NCBI GenBank assembly: GCA_008508345.1
Contig: QNGE01000107.1
Location: 132,178-196,177, forward strand
Length of the DNA stretch: 64,000 nucleotides
From: Paragonimus westermani
Taxonomy: Eukaryota > Platyhelminthes > Trematoda > Plagiorchiida > Troglotrematidae
Direction: 5' to 3'
A program made the translations under genes and the position numbers. The notes under the pieces were generated by a model. The model ran no database searches, had not been told where the DNA came from, and saw nothing but the letters and a program-made list of their open reading frames with translations. Below are positions 47,455 through 60,500 of this stretch, piece after piece (the first letter of the stretch is position 1; the number at the start of each line of letters is the position of its first letter).

Positions 47455-50400
47455 AATATAGCCACATGACATTTGGAGCCTATCCCTTGTGCTCTGGAAA
47501 AAGATCGACTGTATATTTTGACAGCATTTTCAGCATAGGCTAATTCAGACTTTACTCTGAAAACAATGTACATACTTTCGTAGATCGTTAATGGTATGGT
47601 GTGCTGAACAAAGTGAGGAAGGCACGATGTCTGCGTTTTATCTGGGGCCTCGACTAAGGTAGTTCTGCAGCGATTGTTCTAATACATTCACTTCAATTTT
47701 TTAAAAATACCACATGGTAGCCCAGGTTCAAATGCATTTGAACTTTTCAAGGTTCACCACTTGAACCACAGAAGTAACCTCACGTACATCATTGCAAAAT
47801 TATTTTTGATTAGCTCACGAATTACGTGCTTTACAGGGTTTATTGAACACTCGATTTAATCCATGACGAAAAGAATACTTTAGTCTACAAGGAATAAAAA
47901 AATGTACTAAAATAATGGTAAAGCTCTTCATTAATATTCGTGTATTGTGCATTTTTTTACTCCTTGTAGAATTAAATGACTGTATCCTAAGTGTGTTCAT
48001 CATTCGTTAAATCACGTACATCACAGATATCGGGATCTCTACAAAGGTTCCATTACAAACTAGTTAATATTGTGCAAATAACTGTGAAGATGTAGTCGAT
48101 CTGAGTGGACTGAAAATTACAAGTATGTGAGCAATGAAGTTGAATGGAATAAACTCAAGTGAACATCATGCTGTCTGTGTCTGGATGCTGTAGGTAACCA
48201 CCTCCCTAGATTCCAGCATTGCAATGCATTGGACAGTAATTCGACAGAGCTTGCCAACGAGAAAGATTTTTTCTGGAGTTAAAAAATATAACCCATACAT
48301 CACGTTCATGACCTCTAAAAACGCACAGAAATATCACCTTCCTTTCTGTGAAGTATTTCATTATCAACAACTTGTTGGATTGTACTGCAATGTTTCGCTT
48401 GTTGTCTTAAGAAAGCAAATGAAACTTTTCATCAGACTAGAACAACGGTTTTCCACCAGCGGGTCAGCTCTCTGTCACAGCCAATGTCATAACAAGCTAA
48501 GTCTATTGAAATGGCCATCGGAAACCTCAATCCACTGTTTACTAACTACCTTGTGACAACAGGCCGTCAGTTTGTCAACCAAGCTACTGTTAGCCAACCA
48601 GAACTTGAGGTTATTAGTCTTCAACGCAGATGCGTTGAGTGTACAATAAGTGTTTGATGAAACCCCTATGGGATGCCACGGTCTTCGATACTTAACTAGT
48701 ATAGATATAGACGATCCAACTTAATTTCTGTCCACACGCGTCTGCTGCAGACGCTTTATGGTAACGATCGATGATAGCAAACGAAATATCACCATCAAGG
48801 ACCCTACCGACCATGATGAAGTGGTCAAGGTAAACTTAATATTTTAGAAAAACTAAAGAGAAGCAAATCCTGTATATCATTGCAGGTTTACATGGCAACT
48901 GGTATGGTCGTCTTTAAAGAATTATTCAGCTTTGCTAATCAAACCACAAGTCCCATGAAAAACTCTACGGATAGAAATGTTAAATAGACCAGTCAAAGAT
49001 GGAAAAGCGATTGGAAGTGACGAGACATGGAACCATCTGCTATAAAGGTAAACGCTTATTCAAAACAAGTCAGTCTTGAAGACTCAGGACAATTTGTGCA
49101 ATCAATTTTTAGTAGTCTGTGTAATAGGTAAAACTCACTCAGGGCCTATCACAAACCTTCATCAAACATCCTGTACTGATCAAATGTTCTGCCACGAAAC
49201 AAACTGACAAATATCTAGCCCCAATTTTTTGTACCATTTCGACGAAATCTTCGAGAAAAGTTCATAGATTCAAAATTGTTCACAAAAGGCAGGAGCATTT
49301 TTGCATCTAATTTTTTGTTTGTGTAACGGTCAGGAACACTTTCTTGGCAGGTTTACTGATGTGAACAAAAGAGTGTGTGGAGGTGAACAAACAGGAACAT
49401 GAATGAAGCTATCAGCATGTAAATATATCAACAACCAACAGGGCAACACAGTGGAACAAATTTCCACGAGATATTCCCATATAATGACTTTTAACTGGAA
49501 GGCTGCCTTGGAAACATCTATTGCGTGTTGTCAGCCATCTGTAAGCAAATCCCATAAAAAATTAGACTGTCCTGTTGATTCACTAGTGATTACCAACTTA
49601 TTCAGCCTGTTCCACCATGAATAGAACCAGAAACTAAAACAATTTTACAAAGTTCTACAAAGTAACCAGCAAACTCTATGACGGAATTTTATTCAGTGAC
49701 CCATTTCAAGTGTTTATTCCGTTTGCTAAGGGCAGATCTGCTGGTAAATGACATAGGCGTTAGATATTTTGTTGGTGAGAATTTGGTACGTCTCAAGGCG
49801 TTCCTAACGCATAAATATTTGTTATAATCCGGCTATCCTTTTTGGATATGGAAAAGCCTATTTTCTGAACTATTAGTTCAGACAGTTCCAAACGTGCAGT
49901 GGGACTTCTACGCCTTCCGAACACACTAAAATCGTTGAGTTGGACACGGTAGGCAGCTCAAAACAGTCAGAATGAATAACACAGGTCCTGAGCTAGATGT
50001 TTGTGAAACACCGCTGTTGATATTGAGCTTGTTTGCTAACTGTTCTCATGTACCATGACAGCGAACATTCATCCAGGCACACTAAGCAGACGCTCACAGT
50101 TATCGTAAATGTTTACATTCTGTAGCGGGATGGAGCAATCAACTTTGAAAAAACTTCGTTAAAACCAATGTAAACCACATCACTGGTCATTGCTGCGTGG
50201 CAACATACATTCACAGTTGTGAATCAATTAGCAAATGTACAACGCTTGACAGCTCCTTGACAAAGTCATACCGCTGATTATTTATAAGTGTGAGGTCTAC
50301 TGCCTTGGCTGGATGACAGCCTTTCAGTAAGCTGTCCAGTACTTGAGCGACCACTGAAAACCATCGACTGATATTTCAATTAGTCAGGTAACATCCTAAA

Positions 50401-53400
50401 TTCGGGGCCATAGGTGATTGTGAACTGTTGTCAGGTTTCTGGTGGATGGTTCGTTGACAAAAACGTTTCGGAACCATTATTAGATGTTCTATCAAATCGG
50501 TGGCGTAACCGCTAAGAAAGATTTGAAATAACAACTTTGGGTTGCGTGACTTGTGAGCCAGTTATTTTTCCAGTTCGATTATGACTTCCAACGCACTTTC
50601 GGACGGTCCAGATAATTTGCCCCCTGTGTGTTCAGAAGTCATTTGTTAGCTGCAACTATGTATGCAAACACACTGCGCTAAATACCAATCGCGCTCTCAT
50701 TTGTTCTACGCTTTCCTCATAGAAACGCATAGAGCTGACCTTCAGCTTTGAAACAGGGCCGCAGTTGTGACGAAGACTGCTCTCCACGCTAAAATGTTTG
50801 TTTTTCCCCTACTGCCCTGAAAAGCTGCCCCAGGAAGAAAGATGTTTTTTGCACTAATGGAATGGTTCTCGAGTAAAGTTGCACATCGTTGCTTTCCGAG
50901 TTTAAAAAACGACATTCCGTGCACAGCATTAAACAGTACCTTATTGGTATTTCTATGTTCCGAGGGCCACCCGTAAACACAGCAATCAAGCAAGGAACGT
51001 TTGGAATCATTAATTTCTCGCAGCTAACACTTGACAGCTATACCAGAACTATGCCACAAATACCTAATGTTTTTGAGCAAGAATTCCAATAAGATGCTAC
51101 GTAGCCACCTTTACTCACTGCATTTCGTCCTAGCACTTGACCCCAGGAAGGTCAAATATACGTAATTTTTGTCTAAACCAAAGGATTCGAAGCTGGTCCC
51201 CTCTGTTGTAAAATAAGGCTGCATTCAAACAAAGGCAATGTTAAGAGCTAACAAGGTTAGCTGATGAACCTGCTCAGAAATAGCCTACTTGACTTGTTGC
51301 AAAGTGTTTCGGTACCATTAACTCCAACTACAGTTGCTACACATCCGATGTTACCTCAATTCACTGTAGATTCGGCGTATATTTAGACATCGTCTGGGAC
51401 ATTTCCAGAGACATTTGCACTGAAGTTTGTGATGAAGTACGGTTGGCCCCACTTAGATCTGGCGACTCACTGTCTTTCCTACTGAAAACTGGCCTTATTG
51501 GACAATGGTGGTCAATGAGCAGACCAATCTGCATGCTCTCTTTCTGTCATTTCTTCTCTTAAATATGTTACTCTCGGTATCTGAGAGATTTCTATGGGAG
51601 TTAATTGCGCCTGGCGATACAGACGATTCAGATCAGTAAGCCCAACTGTTGATGTTATGATTGTCGAGGTCTGCAGTGTGCAGTGTTTAAATAACAATAT
51701 CAGAGCTTTCTAAAACAAACATTGACAATTAGTTTGGAACGGATGACACTGGAAGTAAGATTTCACGGATCGTTGCGATGCCAATTCGGGAGGTGATCAT
51801 GAATCCTGTTCTGATAGCCGCATTGTGGTTCTTCCATTGTACTTTTCTTGACAACAACAAGTGAAAACACTCACGAAAGGACAAAGAACGACTGAACAAG
51901 CTATCTTTGAGGTGTGATGCCAGTACATGGCAGGTAATGAACGACAAGTGAACCCAAGCTGCTGGATAGACAGTCTCATCTGCATTGAAAACTCCGCGAG
52001 TGATAATCTCATCTTTGACTTCACCCTTGAGATAAGATGATAAAACCAGGCTTTTTATTCTCTCTGAACGACCTTGTTAAATGTTTCTGCCTGGGAATTG
52101 TTAGGGATGTCTAGTTCACCTTAGCACGTCCCAAGCATGCTAGAATCCATCCGGTAGGTATCTAGCGTGCATGGCCATTTGGTTCTGCTTGTCAAATGGC
52201 AAACCATATCTGTGTAAGTATTGCTGACGGATGTGTTTTCTCGCTGAAGGCAATAGATTCATCAATTCATTGCAAATCTGTCGGCTATTTTGCGATCACT
52301 TACGGGGTAATACGATATCAAGACAATCATATTATCCTCTAATTTCAATTCTCGCCTATTTCCGTATATTTCATTCATGCTGTTTCTAATATGCGTGCAG
52401 ATCAGCTAGACTAAATCAACTAGTCTTTCTTTTGTTAGCAAAATTTGTCTAGTCTCGAGTTTCTTCTAAATAAGAATTAACCTTTAACTGAAATCAAGGG
52501 CTACGTTCTTTACTTGTAATATTTCTAAATATTCACCTGTTGTGACCGTAGGCAAAATAGCCTCTTTACCTGACAAGCCGATATTCGAATAACAAACAGT
52601 TTATTTCTGTTGATCAAAGATTAAAACAAGGCTGCTAAAAACTATCGGCTTTCAGTTTGATGAAAACTTTTGATCCAAAATCAGTGTTATCGAGATGACA
52701 AGGGTTTGTGTTTAACGATGAGTGGTGACAAGGTTAAGGGCCAAAATGTGATCAAGAATGATCCCATAGGGAATAAAACACGTTGACTCATGGCTTTTCT
52801 GTTTAGTGTTCACTTATGAGTGGGAAACTGTAATCCAGCGCTCTTTGTTGCGATGCGTGAAGCACACCGATTGAAATTGTATTTATTAACAAAAATAAAT
52901 GGTAATCAATGCTTAAGTCATTAGACTTTTCCCATAAAGAAACAGAAGATAGAGATTCAAGTCGTTTAGGCATGCATATGGTAAGGATAGTAAACGTACA
53001 TTCCGGTTGCAGTCCGCTTCATATTGATTAGTCGAAAACCCGTGACCCAAAAACTTTGTTGAGGTTGACGGATAAACAGTTAGCCCGACTCACAGGAACG
53101 TTCATCAATCACTCATTGAACATCAATGATGTGGCTACAACAAACGAACAAAATAGAAATGTTTTTCGTGCTAACAAACGATTTAGTTGTGTATCTAACG
53201 TGACCAGAAGCAATTAATGGGAAAATGAAACCAGAAGAACTAGTCCTTGTAGAGAAACTGCAAAATGATTTTTAAATGTCTGTTTAGATGTCGGTTTTGC
53301 GGTCGACTTGGTGCCAAAAATACTATGGCTTTAAAGGCCCTGGTCTGTGAATGCGGCTTTTTGTCGCATGAATAGAAACTACAGTCGGCCGGTCAATATG

Positions 53401-53668
53401 GTGTATACACTCGACATTCAACTAGATTTTCCCTAGCAGAATTTGTGCAGATCACGTTGAGTGAGATGGGTAAATTAGGTGCCCTGTACTGAAAACATCT
53501 TGTAAATGTGTACAGAACTGTGATGTTTTGCGATTGGAATTCTCCAAATTACACGCACCCTATTGCAATTAATCACTTGGAGGCAAAGTACCGTCACATT
53601 TGACCGGATGACCCCATCTCATCTTTTAATGTCACTGAAAAGATATAAACGGAACACAGTAGAAATAG
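47455..53668. other. No supported gene; repeat words near 53350
   Basis: About 6.2 kb. No phase-compatible exon chain was found. At 53348-53379 lies a segment that is the inverted copy of part of the LTR at 53776-53807 (see findings). The rest is unremarkable. Confidence 0.4.
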
Positions 53669-53830
53669 TGTAATACCCGGAATTAGGGACTTCGAGTAGC
53701 CCTAGAAATCACAGTCAAATTGGAAGGTCCCACGCAAGCAATACCAAGAAGACCTCGTACTGATTGCAGTAAATGGTTTCTATTCATGCGACAACGAGCC
53801 GCATTCATAGATGTATATGATTATTGAAGA
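53669..53830 (-). repeat. 3' LTR of the gypsy-type element
   Basis: It starts with TGTAATACCCGGAATTAGGG and aligns with 57433 onward over about 140 bp, after which similarity fades (AGATGTATA here, AGATGTACA in the other). The right edge is therefore approximate. High divergence between the two LTRs means the insertion is old. Confidence 0.7.
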
Positions 53831-54288
53831 AATCACACCCTGTCGTCGGCCGGTCATAGTGGCATCCGCAAAATCAAACTGTAATCTGACTGATGTAATA
53901 TGAAACGGAGGACTCGATAATTAACCGGAAATGTAACATTGAGGCTTTTCAACCAGTCATGGTATGGTGCTTTTAGCGCAACATTTCGGTTGTTCCCTTG
54001 TCAGATGGTCTATCGTGTCAGGGTTCAGATAAGCTAAGAATCGAGTAGACTTTCACCATGATCCCTTCCGCTTACATTAGTCTCTGCATTTACGTTCGCT
54101 AACCGCGCTGGCCTTCTCGGCGAATCGACCTTTTTCGGTACAGGACATTCCATTTCTTCCACCCCTTCGTTTCCAGTGCTTTGGAACTAAATTCAGTTAG
54201 TGTATCTCCAATGGATTCAGGCATCGTACAAGACAGTAATTTCTACCGTTGTGCTGCCTAGCTTGTAAGTGGTCAGTTCTTTGGAAGG

Positions 54289-54697
54289 TCATGGATCGTT
54301 TCCACGAAAATACATTACATCTTCTGAATCCACACACCGAAGTGATGCTATTAAACGTGTAGATTCGAATAACACCGATGGGATCTCCATCGTTGAGCAA
54401 TCGATTATGTCCCTGCACTGAAACAGAAACATGTCCAATTCGGCAAATATTTTAAGATTAATAGAATTCACAGCATTTTCACCAAATTTCCTAAGGCGAC
54501 GTTCGTAACTGACGACACTCGATGCCATCAAGCCACTCATTCATTTCGGCGGAACAAAAATGTGATCCATTGTCCGTCACTAAGACCTGCGAAATCTCTT
54601 CACGACTAAAACATTCACGAAATATTTCCAAGGTAAATGATATAGAAGAGGTTGTAATAAATATTCCTGGTCGCCGTGCGCACGTATCAGTCAACAC
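54289..54697 (-). pseudogene. Integrase remnant of the gypsy-type element
   Basis: Two overlapping minus-strand frames cover the integrase core and the region after it. The upper one (54697-54491) contains SREEISQVLVTDNGSHFCSA, in which VTDNG is the second acidic residue of the DDE triad, followed by CRQLRTSP. The lower one (54540-54289) contains AELDMFLFQCRDI, the P-S-x-L-F-x-x-R-L segment that follows the core in Ty3/gypsy integrases, and a YFRGNDP tail. A frameshift near 54500 separates them, and the stretch with the third catalytic Glu is not seen intact. Confidence 0.82.
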
Positions 54698-55109
54698 CGG
54701 AATGTAATGTTTACAACATTGCTCTACAATAATCTACATGTGCACGCTGTCTTGATGGACAACTGTCTGACGTTGTCTTTATTTTTTGGAGGAAAGAACG
54801 GCAGTTCGTTGCAGTGCTCCTTATACCCAAGTTTATCTCCGGCTACCAACACATCTGTCGAGAGAACGATTTCATTTTCTCCACACCCAAGTGACCTGTG
54901 CAAGTCGTAATGATGCGGGAATGACCAACTGACCTCACCGACACAGAAGACCATTGGAGTGTATTGATAACTCCTGTCGGTCCTGGGATGGTACTGGATG
55001 CTTTTTCCTAATACTTGACCATCAACCCTTGATCGTCGCGGCAATTATTGTGCTAAAATAGGTCTTGGTTTTCTTGACCAATTTCTTTGGGCTCACTGAA
55101 CTTGCAAGC

Positions 55110-55440
55110 TAATCTTGCCAGCTGAGAAGGAATGTCGTGACAGAAAACCTGCTTCAAAAATTTGTTTACCAGGACAATAAATTATTTCATAATCGTAGGG
55201 TGCAATAACTAGAACTCATCGTTGTGATATTCCCGCCGATGGTTTGGCAACTGATTTTTACGAATCAGATAAATACTGCAGAGCTTGGTGGCCTGTAACA
55301 ATTTTAAACCCAATACCCAACAAAAACCTGTGCAATCTTCTAACAGCCCAGAATACTGCTAACACCTCCTTCTGTGTCCCTAAGTATCGTTGCTTTGTTT
55401 GCTTATTAACGGCGATAAACAAATGAACGGATATCCCTCC
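55110..55440 (-). pseudogene. RNase H remnant of the gypsy-type element
   Basis: Minus-strand translation gives YLGTQKEVLAVFWAVRRLHR, then FLLGIGFKIVTGHQALQYLS. These match the E-x-LA-x-x-x-A-x-+-x-x-x-FL and T-D-H-x-AL-x-x-L blocks of Ty3/gypsy RNase H. The conserved Asp of TDH is changed to Gly. It lies between the RT and integrase remnants, as expected, and stops follow shortly after. Confidence 0.78.
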
Positions 55441-55820
55441 TTCTCCAAAACAGCACCTATATAGACATTGGATGGATCTGTGATCATCGTGGTAATTTTA
55501 GACATGGTAAGTAGAGCTGACATCGGTCTTTTAATTACAGGTTATAACAACCCTCAAGAAATTTACTCTTTTTCCAATTCAAGCTTGTGTTTTACTGACT
55601 GACCTGTAAACAATTGCTGTGCTTTCTTCGAAAAGCTGGACACAAAACGAGAATATTACTCGAGACATCCCACTTCTGATCGCAGTTCATTTTGGTTCCT
55701 GGGTGTTGTAGCAGTCACCAAAACTCTGTACCGGTCAGGGTAAGGCCTGGATCTTTTATCATATATTGTAAAACCAAACAAACTCAGTTCACCTACTTGA
55801 AATACGCACTTAGAAGGCTT

Positions 55821-56066
55821 TCAGGCAATGTTCATATCCCTGATCCGTACCAGAAGCGAAAGTAGTCTCTTGCCATGCTCCTCTGCATTGTCTGCATATA
55901 TGACGACATTTTTATAAGCGCGCACTCCTAGTAAGTCTGTAATCACCTCATCAGTCGTATTGTGGACTATTAAGGTTGGAGCATGCGATCCAGACGGTGG
56001 AAATTTACACTGAAATACTCTCCAGCGCGTATTACTCGTCACGATCGCATCAGAATTGGACTCCAA
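55821..56066 (-). pseudogene. Reverse transcriptase remnant of the gypsy-type element
   Basis: Minus-strand frame containing RVFQCKFPPSG, then LLGVRAYKNVVIYADNAEEH and a LLSLLVRIRDMNIA helix. In Ty3/gypsy RTs this region reads F-x-x-MPFG...LGV-x-x-Y-x-DD-x-x-V...EEH. Here the YxDD catalytic box is degenerate (YKNV), so the enzyme is inactive. The frame stops at the end of this block; more of RT lies in other frames toward 56200. Confidence 0.82.
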
Positions 56067-56212
56067 TCAAAATATCTAATCATGGGTTTTTCAGATAAGG
56101 TTGAGAAATCACTTTGCTACCACGCACAACGATTGATACGTCCCATGCTAGTGAGTTAAGCTGACAGGTTATACCACCTTCTTTTAACCGGCTGAAAATA
56201 TTATGTACATGT

Positions 56213-56600
56213 TCACTCATCCTTTAAGGGAAAAACCAAGTTCCCAGGCACCGGACAAGCAGGTTGCGTATTTGGGTTTGTTATTGCCCATTCGGACTCT
56301 CCTTGTAAGTAGCACTCAATGTGCTGTCTTAAGACTTTCAATCCCGTGATGGCTGAACATCCTTCCGACACTAAGAATCGTACTAGAATCGGCTCATAAT
56401 CAGTAGCAACTACGGTTACATCGATCTCATCTGACACAGCCAAACGATGACCGGTAACTCCGTTGAGCATCAGGGGCCATGCGATCTATCAGTGGTTTTG
56501 AAATAATGGATTCGCCGGTGCTTGGGTCCGTAATGAATTCATACGTGCATCCTGACTTGAACTTGAGGCATCTGTGAATAAAGTGTTGAGCCTTGAGCGT
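56213..56600 (-). pseudogene. Protease remnant of the gypsy-type element
   Basis: The higher-coordinate frame reads YEFITDPSTGESIISKPLID, a corrupted D-T/S-G active-site loop. After a frameshift the frame 56470-56213 reads LNGVTGHRLAVSDEIDVTV, then FLVSEGCSAITGLKVLRQHI, matching the second half of a retropepsin with its I-x-G-x-x-x-L end. Its place between the zinc knuckles and RT fits. Confidence 0.7.
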
Positions 56601-56689
56601 CAAATGAAATGAATAAAGAGAAGTTTATGGCTTTACCACATTGGTTTCTCTAAATCGATTCAGGTGGAGTTTTTAGTTTCTGAACACCT

Positions 56690-56790
56690 TCTCAATATGA
56701 CCAGATTCTCCACATAAATAGCATATGGCATTACGGACGCGGCAGGATGGTCGTGGATGTAAATTACCGCAAGAGAAGACACTCGCCCAC
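56690..56790 (-). pseudogene. Gag zinc-knuckle remnant
   Basis: Minus-strand translation contains SCGNLHPRPSCRVRNAICYL followed by CGESGHIEKVFRN and a stop. The second unit is a C-x2-C-x4-H knuckle whose last Cys is lost to Phe. The first is a partial knuckle with C, H and C. Paired knuckles with an R-x-A/R-N-A-x-C link are common at the end of gag in trematode gypsy elements of the CsRn1-like kind, but assignment to that clade is not certain. Confidence 0.7.
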
Positions 56791-57432
56791 TTTCTTTGGA
56801 CCGCAATTAATGACCAATACTTGAGGAGACCGTGGAAACGTTTTCACCAATTAACTTCTGATTAGTGTGCACCTTGATATTGTGAAACAGTATGACGTTT
56901 GAACGAACACTGGCGGGATTCACGTCAACATTCTGCCCGGAAATGTCTCGAGCTTCTTAGGATGCTTTGTCTTGTGTGGCCAGCATTCTCCGCTGAGAAT
57001 CAGTCAGTGACACTAGCAGTCAGGCGGTCGTTAAGATGTAACTGCAGCTTACAGCCAAAGTTGCAACAGACAGCCTGATTTCCATCTACAAGATGAGCTC
57101 ACGAAAGCTCGTGCCTATTGAACACACTAACGAGTTGAAATTCGCTCTTCCTGTGGCTTGAGATTTGACAGTAAGCAAGTGCTTTAACGATAATTTCTTC
57201 ATTTCACCGAATGACAATCAAGTTGGGCAATTTGGTGGGCCAGGTCCGCCGGTAATCAAAACAACTCGCGGCCATCAGCTGTAACAAAGATTGCTGATTG
57301 TTCCTTCTCCTTCGCATCGCGATGAATGTTACACCATAGTTCAAAACAGTAGATCCACTGCTGGAATTCACTGGCACCAGCCTGAAGATTTAACTGCTCT
57401 GTTGCAGGCAGTTTCGTTCCGCGACCACAATT

Positions 57433-57575
57433 TGTAATACTCAGAAATAAGGACTTCGAGTAGCCCTAGAAATCACACTCGAATTGAAACCTCATACAAA
57501 AGTAATACGGAGAGATTCGCTTATTTGTCGTAGTGAGAAGTTTCTATCAATGGCACATTGGTAGATGTACAACAG
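57433..57575 (-). repeat. 5' LTR of the gypsy-type element
   Basis: Begins TGTAATACTCAGAAATAAGG and matches the 53.67-kb copy through TTTCTAT and TAGATGTA. The upper edge is unclear. A 78-codon plus-strand frame (57533-57769) starts inside this LTR and is therefore not treated as a gene. Confidence 0.7.
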
Positions 57576-60500
57576 AAAGGTTTCGATTTTGCCAGTTCCG
57601 AATAAGACAATCCCAAGTTCGTAAACCTTCGCTGAACGGCGTGGATTATCTATGTACGATTAATGTTAGTGTACTTGGACTTTTTGGCAAGGTTAATCTT
57701 TACCAGCTGATTTGCCCCTATTTAGACATTCTACTCGACAATGCGATCGTTTACCGTAACTTATTCTGAGAATAACAAGATTATACAGTATATGGTATTC
57801 GGGCCACGTAGTCTGCCAACACAGCGTTCGCTCCATCGAGTTTAACTCACTGAGACTGACAACTGTCGAATCAAATCGTGCAGTTGTCGAAAATATAACA
57901 GTCCTCCATCGCCGTGAGAATAACTAGTGGTTCTCAACTCGATGATGCTCGAAGATTTAAAACATTAGTTTTACTCGGTCCACTTTGTCGATAACAAAGA
58001 CGTGTGTACATTGCAAGAAAGTAGAGGTGACAGTAACAAATGAACTGTTACTGCAAGACTGGAAGTTATCATAGTCTGTGTAGCAAAACACTATATTATT
58101 CAGGTGTTCTTGTAATACAAGGCTGGATGACGATGAGTGACTATAACTGCTGTAGTGAAAACGAGCAATCTGAAACTTTGTTTAAGCAATAACACCTATA
58201 ACGAGTTGGCCGGATCAAGGACTGTACCTGTTGTATTGGAAAGTATTGGTGAATTCGAATTATTATCAGTCGAACTACACTCACACTTGATCAGAGCTTA
58301 CGCATTCTGATATATTTTTCAATCAGTCGCCTTTTAAAAGAAACAGTATGCTTGAGTTTCACTCTTGCTAGAGTTCGTCAACAGTACATACTTTTGCCCT
58401 GGCTGGAATTGGAACTCCGACTGAGCTTTTACGGGGCAAATATGTTAATCACTGTGCCACTGATCTTATATTAAGCATATGCAAACGCACAGCTTGTTTG
58501 TGAGTATTAATCAACTTGTCCGACTGCGTCGAAAGGAGATATAACAAATGTCCTTTTAAGTCAAATCGGTGACCGCACGGCTGAAATCTGAAATAATGGA
58601 AGCCACTAACCTCTTTAGCGATATTTGGACCACGAGTGAGTAGTAAGGATTTTGTATTCATTCTCATCAGGAAGCGTCCTCATGCGATTCCGTGCCGACG
58701 CCAGGATATCAACTCTGCTAACACTATCCGTACTCCTCTGCAAGATACAAAACATGGCTAGAAATGTTTAGGGAATGTGAGAGCTTCGATCGCTTGTGAG
58801 TAACCTGTTTTAGTGAATTGGCCAAAGTAGGATTTCGGTTCCCAACAGACATTACCTTCGCCTATTGCTATTGTGAACATCAGTTTTGCGTTACTGGATC
58901 GGTAAAGCATCAAATAGTTTAGATTAATTTTGTGTGCACTTGGATGAAGTAAGTTAAACTACTCTCCATTTGAAATAAGCAATCTGGATCCCATAAAAAG
59001 TGAACCCACTGACTATATCATGACTGAAATGAGACAAAAACGTGACTTTCACACAAAACAACCATCTGTATGTTGGCAAAAAAGGTATTTAGATAACATC
59101 GCTGTCACCCAGTCAATTGGTAAATTTTATTTGCTACCGGTTATCGTTTCCATGAACAAACCGATAGATTCTCTAATTATTAATGAACCAAGTAGTTTGT
59201 AAGAACTGCATTCCTCTAAGAAGTTTATCAAAACTAAGTCTTATTTACCACGTAAGATGTAGACTAGTAGTGATCGACTCCGAATTTGCATAGTTCCGTT
59301 AAAGCATATGGTAATGAATCACAAGTCTTTCCCGATCAGCTAAGTCAGTCTGTATTTCACACAGTTAAACACGTGAACACAGTCAGCAACCCTTCACGTG
59401 TTGCCCACTGTACTTTGAAATGAGGTCGCTGTTTTTAACACACCGGATCAGCTGCAGTTGCACAAGGCCCACAGGTGTGACTTTAATTTTATAATTCATT
59501 ATATGTAGGTCAAAAGGTAACTACACACACTCAAAGGGGATCATAATGACCAGTTAGATTTATGAGCTCCACTGGTCACACGTTTGTTCGTTCTAGATTG
59601 TGGACTACTGTCCACGAAAACCTCATACTATCACGTTTTGCCAGATAATAGCGAAAACGTTTGCAGATATTCTGACCAAGCAGTCAAAATTTTCCAGCAA
59701 ACCCCAGAAAACAATCTATCTGATGGTATGTCGACTGATTGATTTAACCAAACCTTAGGTTGGGTGATGTGTATCTTAGTCACTGAATCTCCTTCGGAGA
59801 AGGCTGACTGAGAAAACTGCCATCAAATGCAGCTGATATTCACCTCAACGCTTGTATCTAGCTGCTTACTGTATATCCCCGGTTAACTTATCTCCTACTC
59901 AAGTTGCCTCTCGTAAACCTGTATTTCGGCACCACCTCTTGAGCATTACACAAGCTTACGGCTACTAAATTTTCCCTTGGACCTAGATAGCACATTTGTG
60001 GTAACACTTTCCAAAATGTTGGTACGTACTTCACTGACATAACACATTCCAAGAGCGTTCAGTTAGAGTTTGTAGCGGTAATGGAACTTTATGTGTATTA
60101 TAATATATTCTGTACCATTTCTATTTTCGCACCTCTCACGATAAGGGAACAGACCGTTTACATAACATTAACGACAACACTTTGGTCTAAACACTTAAAA
60201 CCGCTTCATAGAGTTAGTCAATGAACATGGTGTTTGTGAAGTGTTGAACAGCAGCACAGTTAGCACATTAATAATTTTTAGTGTGATGAAGAAAAACACA
60301 AGGGAGACACTGTATTGTGATCTACTGGCTAACCGTCTCCTGTTTTTATCACAAAACGTCATGTGTTTTCGGCAAACATAATCTGCAATGTAGCAGAGAA
60401 CCAAGGCAACGTGAGTGGCCGTTTACGTAATTAAACTCACAAATTTGTCCAAATTTGTAACAGGATGTAGTTAGTGACGTGAGTACTTATTGATGAACGT

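Larger units (their letters stand above)
53669..57575 (-). mobile_element. Degenerate Ty3/gypsy-type LTR retrotransposon
   Basis: An element of about 3.9 kb on the minus strand. LTR-like ends starting TGTAATAC at 53669 and 57433 share GGACTTCGAGTAGCCCTAGA and further diverged sequence. Between them the minus strand reads, from high to low coordinate: two zinc knuckles, a protease remnant, RT, RNase H and integrase, which is the Ty3/gypsy order. Every domain is interrupted by stops or shifts and several catalytic residues are lost, so it is inactive. The interior is shorter than usual (about 3.6 kb), implying deletions, mostly in gag. The 57.4-kb LTR is the 5' one. Sequence just inside it (TGGTCGCGGAACGA on the minus strand) may be the primer-binding site. 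Confidence 0.85.

Noticed and set aside
57533..57769. Plus-strand frame with a good TTTTGCCAG acceptor
   Set aside because: Begins inside the gypsy-type LTR, so an exon there is unlikely without transcript evidence.
59020..59202. 60-codon frame with Cys and a FYLLPVIV strand
   Set aside because: Only a weak AG precedes it (AAATGAG) and no partner exon exists; too little to call.
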